Below are positions 1 to 7,329 of a DNA stretch of 28,856 bases, one piece after another. The notes below the pieces were generated by a model, which was not told the origin of the DNA, ran no database searches, and saw only the letters and a program-made list of their open reading frames with translations. The position numbers were made by a program, and so were the translations under genes. The stretch's first letter is position 1. Each line of letters begins with the position of its first letter. The DNA is taken from NCBI GenBank assembly GCA_047629195.1, contig JBLHWY010000080.1, forward strand, positions 1 to 28,856. Reading direction: 5' to 3'. The DNA comes from UBA4582 sp047629195. Lineage in GTDB: Bacteria > Pseudomonadota > Gammaproteobacteria > Pseudomonadales > Azotimanducaceae.

Positions 1-98
1 TATTCATTTATCTCACTCTATTAACTTTATATTTGCCGCATACAACAGCGCACGGCAAGCTAATGCTGGCGCGCTAAGCGGTGAAGAAATCGGAAAAG

Positions 99-401
99 TT
101 AGATAGAGGAAGGAGGACCAGTAGGGGGTGGCAGAATCGCAAGGTTCTTTGTATATAAAACCTGATCAGAAAGGGAAAAACGTTCTGATTCGTTTAAGAC
201 AAGACTCAGAATGACTAGCTGGGTACTAGGAAGCGGTCCGTCGTCTTCATTGTTCAGGTTCGCCAAGCAGGCGATACCATTGTGCGTATGCGGCCCTAGG
301 CCGTGCTCAGCGGCATGCGCGATAGCAAAACATTGCCCGATCAGAAATAGAGTAAGCGCGAGTACCGTTCTCGATTTTTTTATGTTTGGCAGTGAGATCA
401 A
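99..401 (-). CDS. Small secreted His-containing hypothetical protein
   Basis: A 100-residue protein with a clear signal peptide: basic residues IKKSR, then a hydrophobic stretch, with likely cleavage after AIAHA near residue 30. The mature part begins with a histidine-bearing segment (AAEHGLGPHTHNGIAC) and ends in a proline-rich tail (PPPTGPPSS). This layout resembles small periplasmic DUF2946-like proteins, which are often found beside metal or TonB-receptor genes; that link is only a resemblance. The only in-frame start is TTG at 401, two codons after a stop, and no good ribosome binding site is visible. A minus-strand ATG at 7-5 may begin a following gene that lies outside the window. Function unknown. 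Confidence 0.5.
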   Translation of the reverse strand: MISLPNIKKSRTVLALTLFLIGQCFAIAHAAEHGLGPHTHNGIACLANLNNEDDGPLPSTQLVILSLVLNESERFSLSDQVLYTKNLAILPPPTGPPSSI

Positions 402-737
402 TTCAAGTCAGCTTAGTTGTTTATTTTTCTACCGAAATTCTATTATGAGATATTACGATTGATAAGTCGATTCCCCAGCGCATGAGTGTGTGTTTCGGCT
501 TCGCTGCCGTGAATTTTTCAGATGCACCGAAGATACAACGCGGGTCCATATGAAATTCGCTCGAGGCAGTGTTTCGTTAATCAATGGCAGAATATTGTTG
601 GCTGGAACCGAAGTTGAATGATTGAGCAACTATCCGCATGCGTTCAATTGATCTCTTGCTAATCGGTACTAATGAGCTTAGAAGAGACGCTTCTAATTTG
701 CTGTCCAGAGCGGGCATTTTAATAGGCAATAGTACGC
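402..737. other. Intergenic region with one small hairpin
   Basis: No convincing gene is seen on either strand. A perfect 7-bp inverted repeat, TTAGAAG/CTTCTAA, lies at 678-696 with a 5-base loop and is followed by TTTG. It could be a weak terminator or debris from the mobile-element end next to it. The rest has stops in all frames. Confidence 0.4.
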
Positions 738-1235
738 TTAGCCCTGTATAGCCTCTATCATCGGTTTAATCCCAACAATCGTTATCATCCGCTTCATGTT
801 GTAAGCCAGAACATGAAGGCTCATCTCAGTTTTCACGCGAGCTAGCGTTTTCGTCATGAAGTGCGTGTGCCCCATCGAAGTTCGGTAGATCAAGCATTCG
901 CCTGCCGGGCATTCATAGTCATCATCTTCAGTAACGTAAACGAATCTAGCTTTGTCGAACAAACCCTGCGCGAGATTTGTTTATCCGGTGATGCAAGCCT
1001 TAGTTTCTAAGGTTCATTTAGACGAGCCAATTCCTCTTTTAAAGCGACAATTTTGGTTTCGATGCGCACCTTTATTTCATTGTTTTCTGCCGATTCGTCT
1101 GCACCTAGATGAGTCTTCTTATCAATGTAGCGATCAATACTTGCCTCCACTTCAGACAACCGTCGCTTCATCTTGGCTTGAGTAAAGTTTTTGTCCCGAT
1201 TGTTAACGGCTTTAAACTTACAACGCAGCGATAAA
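738..1235 (-). pseudogene. IS1182-type transposase remnant with internal deletions
   Basis: Read from 1235 down to 738, two blocks of an IS1182-family DDE transposase survive. The first (about 1230-1011) encodes CKFKAVNNRDKNFTQAKMKR followed by a charged coiled segment typical of the middle of these transposases (SEVEASIDRYIDK...ALKEELARLNE) and ends in TAG. The second (962-738) encodes FVY..EDDDYECPAGECLIYR joined directly to the family's C-terminal end, MGHTHFMTKTLARVKTEMSL then HVLAYNMKRMI. The N-terminus, the segment between the blocks and the part between LIYR and MGHTHF, which normally carries the last catalytic acidic region, are missing. The element is therefore inactive. The family assignment rests on recalled motifs. 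Confidence 0.8.
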
Positions 1236-1238
1236 GAA

Positions 1239-1520
1239 ATGACTGAAGTCGAACTTGTGCAAGCGGCAAACTCTAGCTGGAGCCTGGCAATCAGGGCCTA
1301 TTTGATCACTGCGTTTGTGGCCGGAGTAAAATTGACCACATCACAAATGGGGATTATCTCTGCACTTTTCATCACTATGACAACTACATTAATGATGGGC
1401 TTACATGGTTGGGCCGCTGCGGAACATATTACTCATACTTGCGCTTTAAGGATACCCGTGTTAAAAATCCCGACTAGATTTTTTGAGCGTATACCGGCTC
1501 TACGGATATGTCTGAAATGA
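1239..1520 (+). CDS. Small two-helix membrane protein, possibly truncated
   Basis: A 93-residue ORF starting MTEVELVQAANSSW with two hydrophobic segments, about residues 19-33 (YLITAFVAGV) and 39-60 (MGIISALFITMTTTLMMGL). The open frame extends upstream to 1191, but that part overlaps the transposase remnant on the other strand, so the ATG at 1239 is preferred; its ribosome binding site is poor. The tail after residue 64 is low in hydrophobicity and contains unusual runs (LRIPVLKIPTRFF). An alternative frame over the same bases reads LRFKDTRVKNPD before a stop, so a frameshift near 1430 is possible. It may be a gene damaged by the neighbouring insertion. Function not recognised. Confidence 0.4.
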   Translation: MTEVELVQAANSSWSLAIRAYLITAFVAGVKLTTSQMGIISALFITMTTTLMMGLHGWAAAEHITHTCALRIPVLKIPTRFFERIPALRICLK

Positions 1521-1589
1521 CTAGAGCCCCTGCAAAGTGTAGCTTTGGCGGGTTTTCCGCAAAACATGGGTTTGTTCTAACCCTAATGA

Positions 1590-2978
1590 ATGGATATAGT
1601 GAAAATGAAAATAAAAAATAAACTATTGAAAACCAGCCTTACCGTTATTTTTTTATCGGTTGCAAGCGTAGCCAATGCTGATGATCATGTCGGACCGGTT
1701 ACAATCTTTACGGAGCCGTTGAAGTCCCATGCTGTCATATCGGGTGGAGCGCTAAATATAGCCGCAGACTCGGTCGTAGACGGCAATCTAGCGGCTCAAG
1801 CGGCCGTTACCATCGGTGCTGGGCTTGATACCCAAACTCAAAACATCTATGCAGGCGCGGCGGTCACTACAGGTGCTCTGTCTACGGTTAAAAACATATT
1901 TTCTGGCGCAGCCGCAAGTATCGGGGCAAGTGCTCATGCCCAAAACGTTCACGCTGGCGCGGCTATTACCGTCGGCGCGGGTGGTGATGTGCAGCAAGTG
2001 TACGCTGGCGCAGCCATTACGTTGGGCGCGGGTGCTTCTACCGATTCAGAGGTCTTAGGGGCTACTGCCAATACGGACAGCAACGCGGCAGAAGACATAC
2101 ATAATGCTACGAGTATGGCCACAGCCATCGCACAGATAGGCATAGCACAGGACGCTTTATCAACTCTCAGCGGGTCAACAACAAATCCTCCAGAATCCTT
2201 GTATACGACTATGGGAGGGTTGATTTCTTTAGAGCCCGGCGTCCATCAAGGCAGTGCGGTCAGTATCGCCGCTAATTCGGTTGTTACATTTAGCGCCAAT
2301 AACACCCCGGGTGAGGCGACGGACCACGTTTGGGTGATTAATCTTACCGAGGCACTGACGGTCGGCGCTGGCACTGTGTTCGAAACTGACGTAGACGTAG
2401 ATGAAGACGACACCGCGACGATCATCTGGAATGTTGGCGCTGCAGTCACGCTGGGTGCAGGCACGCAGTTTTTAGGCACAGCATTTGTCGATGGCGCGTT
2501 TAACGCGGCTACCTCGGACGTGAGTTGTGGGAATATTTATGCTACCGGCGCGGTGAGTGTTGGCAGTATCGGCGCTCTGGATATCGAATCAATTCCGGAG
2601 GTGTGTGATACGAATGCCAAAGCAGTCGATGCGCTCACAATCGACGACGGCGCGTTGACTATCACGTTTGATTCACCGTCGTTGGCGTGCCCGGTATCGA
2701 AGCGCTACAAACTCGAGGAGCTTATAGCTTCCATCACCGTGGATGATCGCGAGGTTGATGATGCCTCTATACACGTAAGCGGCGTCATAACCGAGGAAAG
2801 TAACGTAGTACTGTCGATGTACCAGACGAACGATGGTGATTCGCTGGAATTCGGATGGGCATTTTCCGTTGAATTCGGTGGTGAAGGACCTGCGGTAACT
2901 GCACACTTCGAAGGCCAAGAAGCGTATGCGGCGTGCCGGCAGATACTCATTGATATCCCATTCCCCTTGGGCGACTAG
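1590..2978 (+). CDS. Secreted DUF3494 (ice-binding-like) protein with N-terminal 17-residue repeats
   Basis: A 462-residue secreted protein. The signal peptide is residues 1-30 (basic KIKNKLLK, hydrophobic core, likely cut after ANA). Residues 85-152 hold four tandem 17-residue repeats beginning NIYAGAAVTTGA, NIFSGAAASIGA, NVHAGAAITVGA and QVYAGAAITLGA, consistent with a beta-solenoid. Residues about 163-337 match the DUF3494 beta-solenoid fold of bacterial ice-binding proteins: helix-forming IGIAQDALSTLSG, then LEPGVHQ, then DHVWVINLTEALTVGAGTVF and IIWNVGAAVTLGAGTQFLGT. The C-terminal 120 residues are acidic, with cysteines, and are not recognised. No cell-wall sorting or PEP-CTERM tail is seen, so it may be released or loosely surface-bound. 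ATG at 1590 or 1605 may be the start; neither has a strong ribosome binding site. DUF3494 proteins include antifreeze and adhesion proteins; ice binding here is an inference. Confidence 0.75.
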   Translation: MDIVKMKIKNKLLKTSLTVIFLSVASVANADDHVGPVTIFTEPLKSHAVISGGALNIAADSVVDGNLAAQAAVTIGAGLDTQTQNIYAGAAVTTGALSTVKNIFSGAAASIGASAHAQNVHAGAAITVGAGGDVQQVYAGAAITLGAGASTDSEVLGATANTDSNAAEDIHNATSMATAIAQIGIAQDALSTLSGSTTNPPESLYTTMGGLISLEPGVHQGSAVSIAANSVVTFSANNTPGEATDHVWVINLTEALTVGAGTVFETDVDVDEDDTATIIWNVGAAVTLGAGTQFLGTAFVDGAFNAATSDVSCGNIYATGAVSVGSIGALDIESIPEVCDTNAKAVDALTIDDGALTITFDSPSLACPVSKRYKLEELIASITVDDREVDDASIHVSGVITEESNVVLSMYQTNDGDSLEFGWAFSVEFGGEGPAVTAHFEGQEAYAACRQILIDIPFPLGD

Positions 2979-3024
2979 CGGCCCGCCGCGTTTGCTGCTA
3001 ACCGAAGGTGAGAGCTTCCGAGCG

Positions 3025-3345
3025 TTATGAAATCAGCCTAACCCCGGTATTTGAGCATGCACGTTGGTACGTTATCGGTTCGGATGTGGTAACCCATGCT
3101 CCAATGCCAGCCTTGACCCATCGCTGCCAACGTTTTACATACTGACCTAAGGCCAAAGCCATCTCATCTGAGGTGGCTTTTTTCATGCTTAGTTGCCCAT
3201 AAAGCTGCCTGTAACGCAAAGCGTGTTTTGGCTAATACAATGATATCGTCCATGTAACGGCGATAAAAATAGCGGGTGTCACCTGCCAGCCTAAGGCTTG
3301 TGTCATATCGGGCAGAAATCTGACATTGCAAATTCATCAGAGCGT
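3025..3345 (-). pseudogene. Reverse transcriptase C-terminal remnant
   Basis: Read from 3339 to 3190 on the minus strand, one frame gives SLRLAGDTRYFYRRYMDDII then VLAKTRFAL. This contains the YMDD catalytic motif of reverse transcriptases and the following basic helix. The frame soon hits a stop. A second frame over 3219-3060 gives RYRQLYGQ...ALGQYVKRWQRWVKAGIG, which resembles the extreme C-terminus of the same kind of protein. About 70 residues that normally separate these parts are absent, so an internal deletion plus frame change has joined them. The first two thirds of the gene are missing. The family looks group-II-intron-like or a related cellular type; subclass cannot be decided from this fragment. 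Confidence 0.65.
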
Positions 3346-3380
3346 ATTAATAAGTAATACAAAATTTTGGAGAAATTATT

Positions 3381-3560
3381 ATGCCTAGAAATACGTCTGT
3401 AACACTAGGAGAGCATTTTTAAGGATTTGTGAATGACAGCATTGTGGCTGGACGCTACCAAACCGTAAGCGAAGTCGTAAGAGCTGGCTGGAGAATGATG
3501 AGGTTAAGCTCGAGGCTTTGCGCGGTAAACTTGCAGCCGGTGAGCGAAGCGCCAAGGTTA
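3381..3560 (+). pseudogene. Decayed ParD-family antitoxin
   Basis: An ATG at 3381, preceded by TTTGGAG, opens MPRNTSVTLGEHF, a classic ParD/CC2985-type start. TAA at 3420-3422 replaces the next codon; the same frame then continues GFVNDSIVAGRYQTVSEVVR, the conserved ParD ribbon-helix-helix region. At about 3488 the frame changes and reads LENDEVKLEALRGKLAAGE, the usual ParD C-terminal helix. One nonsense mutation and one small deletion therefore inactivate it. No ParE toxin frame is recognisable in the 190 bases downstream, so the toxin appears to be lost. Confidence 0.8.
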
Positions 3561-3749
3561 TCAAGGTATGTGCTTCATCGTTATTATCAGTCAGATTGTT
3601 AGTCTCATTCATGCTGCTCGCCACATCAAGATTGATTTCCTTCAATTGAATGACTACGCAGCCATTGCTAATTCTGGTGTTCGGCTCTTTCCGTGTGTCA
3701 TCCCGTCTGAATTCTGCGGAACCGTATTAGGGATAAGAAGATAGCGGAG

Positions 3750-3980
3750 ATGGGTCAGATCACTTTGGCGCTATGGGGTGATAAGAAAGCTGTGAAGACG
3801 ATAAACATTCATGTACTGGATGCTCCAACGACCGCAGCCGATTTGCTGACGCATCAGATGTTGCTGAATTTCCTTTGGGATTGGCCGATTGCCTCCCATG
3901 TGCAGAAGCTAGTTCTGTTTGGTCTCCTACCGCCGCTCGCTTGGGTGCTGGCCGCGATGATTGAAAATGCCATGTATTGA
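3750..3980 (+). CDS. Small hypothetical protein with C-terminal membrane segment
   Basis: A 76-residue ORF, start ATG at 3750 (the frame is open back to about 3706). Residues 1-35 are soluble (ALWGDKKAVKTINIHVL). Residues about 50-71 are hydrophobic (KLVLFGLLPPLAWVLAAMIE). It sits alone between the ParD remnant and aceA, in a stretch otherwise full of broken genes. It may be a real single-pass protein or a fragment of a longer lost gene. The family is not recognised and no function is proposed. Confidence 0.3.
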   Translation: MGQITLALWGDKKAVKTINIHVLDAPTTAADLLTHQMLLNFLWDWPIASHVQKLVLFGLLPPLAWVLAAMIENAMY

Positions 3981-4387
3981 GGGAAGGGCAGTGGCGGCTT
4001 ATGGTCGATAGCGGTCTCTACAAGCTGCGCTAGACGCAACAGCAATTCAGATTTCGATCTGTGTATGCAATATCGTCTATTCGAACTTAGTGATATCGAT
4101 CTGTATTTGAAAATGTAGCGATGCAAAGCAATCTTGAAGGTCTGGGTGAACAGGCCGACTTGTGCATTCCAGTCGCTACAAACACCCACAGCCCAGTAGG
4201 AATCGGACTGCGGTTTAGGTGAATAAACGGAATGTATTAGTATCCAAATATTCCATTTCCTTGTTTCTTTTCTATTGCTAAAGTGCGCTTCCTGAAAGTA
4301 ACCCGCTAATCTAGCTGCTTACGCTCACAAGGGCCGTTTTCTACAAACTCAAACAATTGGTTTGAAATTAAGCAAAGAGGAACTCCA
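3981..4387. other. Non-coding upstream region of aceA
   Basis: About 400 bases with frequent stops in all frames. The last part (4230-4387) is A/T-rich and should contain the aceA promoter, but no convincing -35/-10 pair could be picked by eye. The ribosome binding site AGAGGA lies at 4376-4381, six bases before the aceA ATG. Confidence 0.4.
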
Positions 4388-5989
4388 ATGTCCGCATATT
4401 TAGACGCTATTAACGAATTCGCAAAGATCAAAGAAAGTAACCCTACTTGGGGTGGCATCAGTGCCGAGTACGCTGTCCGTATGGACAGACAAAACAGATT
4501 CAAGACTGGTCTCGAAATCGCACAATACACAGCGGATATCATGCACAAGGACATGAAGGACTATGACCTCGACTCCGCGAGCTACACACAGTCTTTAGGT
4601 TGCTGGCACGGATTTACTGCCCAACAACTGGCCATGTCAGTTAAGAAGCACCAGGGCACTATGGACAAGAGCTACATCTATCTGAGTGGTTGGATGGTTG
4701 CAGCACTACGTTCACAGTTCGGACCGCTGCCTGATCAGAGCATGCATGAAAAGACGAGTGTACCTGCATTGATTGAAGAGATTTACACCTTCCTCAAGCA
4801 AGCTGACGCACGCGAACTCAGACACATATTTGTTGCACTCGATGAGGCCCGTGAAGCTGGCGAAGATGTTGCGCCAATATTGGCTCAAATCGATAACTTT
4901 GAAACGCATGTTGTGCCTATCATCGCAGACATCGATGCTGGCTTCGGTAACGAAGAAGCCACTTACTTGCTTGCTAAGAAAATGATTGAAGCAGGCGCTT
5001 GCGCAATTCAAGTTGAAAACCAGGTTTCTGATGCCAAGCAGTGTGGCCACCAGGCCGGTAAAGTGACGGTTCCGCATGAAGACTTCCTGTCCAAGATCAA
5101 TGCGATTCGTTATGCATTCCTTGAGTTAGGTGTTGAGAACGGCATCATCGTTGCACGTACTGACTCATTGGGCGCAAGCCTCACGCAAAAAATCCCTGTT
5201 TCTAAAGAAATTGGCGACCTTGCAAGCCAGTACAATGACTTCCTGGAAACTAAAGAAGTTAATGACCTCAGCGAGCTGAAAGAAAACGATATTACGATTC
5301 ACCAGAAAGGCAAATTGGTTAAGCCTGTTCGACTGGATAACGGCCTTTACTCTTTCCGCGAAAATACCGGCTTTGATCGTGTTGTTCTCGATTGTGTTAC
5401 TAGCTTGGCTCACGGCGCAGATCTTCTTTGGATCGAAACTGAAAAGCCCAATGTCGCACAGATCGCTGAGATGGTAGACGCAGTAAGAGAGCACATTCCC
5501 AATGCCAAGCTCGTTTACAACAACTCTCCTTCATTCAACTGGACCTTGTCTTTCAGAGAACAGGTTTATGCTGAATGGGTTGCAGCGGGTAAAGACGTTT
5601 CTGCCTATCCAGATCCTGCAACAACGCCTAGAGGTCTGATGGATGTGAAACTAGACGACTCTGAACTGGCAATGACGGCTGATGCACTGGTACAGAACTT
5701 CCAGAAAGATGCATCACGGGATGCGGGTATTTTCCATCACCTGATCACACTGCCGACTTATCACGAGACCGCACTCGGTACCGACATTCTTTCTGAAGGT
5801 TACTTCGGAGACTTGGGCATGTTGGCTTATGTTCGTGATATTCAGCGTCAAGAGATCCGTCGTGATATGGCTTCTGTTAAGCACCAGGATCTTGCGGGTT
5901 CTAACATTGGCGACGACCATAAAGAATACTTTTCCGGCGACAATGCACTACTTGCTGGCGGCAAAGACAACACGATGAATCAGTTCTAA
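4388..5989 (+). CDS. aceA: Isocitrate lyase
   Basis: A cytoplasmic enzyme of 533 residues that splits isocitrate into glyoxylate and succinate, the first step of the glyoxylate shunt needed for growth on acetate or fatty acids. The substrate/metal-site segment IIADIDAGFGNEE spans residues 178-190. The catalytic loop reads KQCGH at 217-221, with the nucleophilic cysteine at 219; KQCGH rather than the KKCGH of E. coli fits the longer isocitrate lyase subfamily (about 530 residues) found in Pseudomonas. The ATG follows AGAGGA at good spacing. It stands alone: no malate synthase or isocitrate dehydrogenase kinase gene is next to it. A rho-independent terminator follows 25 bases after the stop. 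Confidence 0.97.
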   Translation: MSAYLDAINEFAKIKESNPTWGGISAEYAVRMDRQNRFKTGLEIAQYTADIMHKDMKDYDLDSASYTQSLGCWHGFTAQQLAMSVKKHQGTMDKSYIYLSGWMVAALRSQFGPLPDQSMHEKTSVPALIEEIYTFLKQADARELRHIFVALDEAREAGEDVAPILAQIDNFETHVVPIIADIDAGFGNEEATYLLAKKMIEAGACAIQVENQVSDAKQCGHQAGKVTVPHEDFLSKINAIRYAFLELGVENGIIVARTDSLGASLTQKIPVSKEIGDLASQYNDFLETKEVNDLSELKENDITIHQKGKLVKPVRLDNGLYSFRENTGFDRVVLDCVTSLAHGADLLWIETEKPNVAQIAEMVDAVREHIPNAKLVYNNSPSFNWTLSFREQVYAEWVAAGKDVSAYPDPATTPRGLMDVKLDDSELAMTADALVQNFQKDASRDAGIFHHLITLPTYHETALGTDILSEGYFGDLGMLAYVRDIQRQEIRRDMASVKHQDLAGSNIGDDHKEYFSGDNALLAGGKDNTMNQF

Positions 5990-6014
5990 TACAGCGCTGA
6001 TTATTGAGTGACAC

Positions 6015-6049
6015 AAAGGGTGCTTTCCTCGTGGTTAGCGCCCTTTTTT
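6015..6049 (+). terminator. Rho-independent terminator of aceA
   Basis: GGGTGCT at 6018-6024 pairs with AGCGCCC at 6037-6043, including one G-T pair. Flanking AAA/TTT can lengthen the stem, and TTTTTT follows. It lies 25 bases after the aceA stop. Confidence 0.85.
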
Positions 6050-6141
6050 GTGGGCGAAACTAAATACATTACGGATAGCGTGCTAGACAATCGATAAAAA
6101 TAAACTAGTGTTAAGACAATCATCCATCAAGAAGCGATCAC

Positions 6142-7212
6142 ATGTTTGTCCGCAAAGCTACGCTAGTTAAAATGGAATTAGAACTCAGCGACTCCCGAAC
6201 TGAGAACGCAAAATTGCAATCCGAGTTAGAGCAACTTCAGTCTGAAATCATGGTCTGTCAATCTCAGCTAACCGAAGCAAGCAATGTCGATATAAAAGAA
6301 CAGATTTGTATCAATATGATGAAAAGTATCAATCAAATCACAAGTGTTCGGGAATCCATGCTGTCTTCTTATGAGACGATTGAATCTGAATCTAGAGCTG
6401 TTGGTGAAATAAAAAGTATGTTCGACAACAGTTCAGAGGCCATCAACAACATTACTTCTGGCATGGAAAACATTACCGAAAAAATCTTCGGCATGTCCAC
6501 GAGCATCGGTAGTCTCAAAGGAATCGCCGATAGCATATACAGTTTTGTTGAAACGATTTCCAAAATCTCCGAACAAACCAATCTACTCGCGCTCAATGCT
6601 GCAATTGAAGCTGCCCGTGCAGGTGATGCGGGCCGAGGATTCAGCGTCGTCGCAGATGAGGTACGAAGCCTTGCTAGCAACACCAATGAGTCTGCAGAAG
6701 AGGTCAGCGGGCTTGTTACCAAAATAAAAATTGATACAGATTCTAGCGTTGCCTCAGCAGATTCTCTTCAAAGCGCAAATAGCGAACTGCTTGAGTCTAT
6801 TCAGCATTTGGATTCGAACTACAAACTCATTGTAAACGTCTGTGACTCAATGAAATCAACCATTGGTTCAGCTACGCAGAAAAGTTTTATCCAAACAGTT
6901 AAGCTGGATCACCTTGTATGGAAAGGCGATATCTACGGTATTGCCATTGGCGAGAGCAGCCAAAATGCCTCAGAGCTCTTTGATCATGCACAATGTCGTC
7001 TCGGTCGCTGGTATAGCAGCAATGAATCTTCCTTGTATTCAAACAACCCAAGCTACATTGCATTAGATGCACCACATCGCCTAGTTCACACCTCTGGTAT
7101 CGCGGGACTTAAACAAGTTGCCGAAGGCGATCTTACGGGCGCTATGGAGAGCTTTTCACAAATGGAAAATGCAAGTGAACGGGTTCTTTCACTGCTAGAC
7201 CGGATAAGCTAG
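6142..7212 (+). CDS. Soluble methyl-accepting chemotaxis protein with C-terminal CZB zinc-binding domain
   Basis: A 356-residue chemoreceptor without any membrane segment. Residues 5-45 form a charged coiled coil (LSDSRTENAKLQSELEQLQS). Residues about 75-240 are the MCP signalling domain, with the highly conserved hairpin tip EQTNLLALNAAIEAARAGDA at 144-163 and RGFSVVADEVRSLA after it. Residues about 250-350 form a CZB (chemoreceptor zinc-binding) domain with its ligand set visible: H257 (LDHLVW), C285 (CRLGRWY), H312 and H316 (APHRLVH). Related soluble receptors such as TlpD sense hypochlorite or zinc inside the cell through the Cys/zinc site. There is no C-terminal receptor-methylation pentapeptide. 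No che genes are nearby. The start has AAGAAG seven bases upstream. Domain calls are firm; the ligand is inferred. Confidence 0.93.
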   Translation: MFVRKATLVKMELELSDSRTENAKLQSELEQLQSEIMVCQSQLTEASNVDIKEQICINMMKSINQITSVRESMLSSYETIESESRAVGEIKSMFDNSSEAINNITSGMENITEKIFGMSTSIGSLKGIADSIYSFVETISKISEQTNLLALNAAIEAARAGDAGRGFSVVADEVRSLASNTNESAEEVSGLVTKIKIDTDSSVASADSLQSANSELLESIQHLDSNYKLIVNVCDSMKSTIGSATQKSFIQTVKLDHLVWKGDIYGIAIGESSQNASELFDHAQCRLGRWYSSNESSLYSNNPSYIALDAPHRLVHTSGIAGLKQVAEGDLTGAMESFSQMENASERVLSLLDRIS

Positions 7213-7329
7213 GCGCTGTAACCTCAAAACTAGCCATTTCACGCCTGATTAGATATTTTCCAGCGGGGGGCTTTGCTATTCTGTTTGGAATATTACTCAC
7301 TCAATATTCCAAAGAGACCCACAGCAAGC

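Noticed and set aside
3385..3645. 86-residue minus-strand ORF across the ParD remnant
   Set aside because: It is the antisense of the recognised ParD sequence.
6061..6097. Sigma-28-like promoter before the chemoreceptor gene (TAAA ... ATCGATAA)
   Set aside because: The -10-like ATCGATAA matches in part, but the TAAA block is ten bases too far away.
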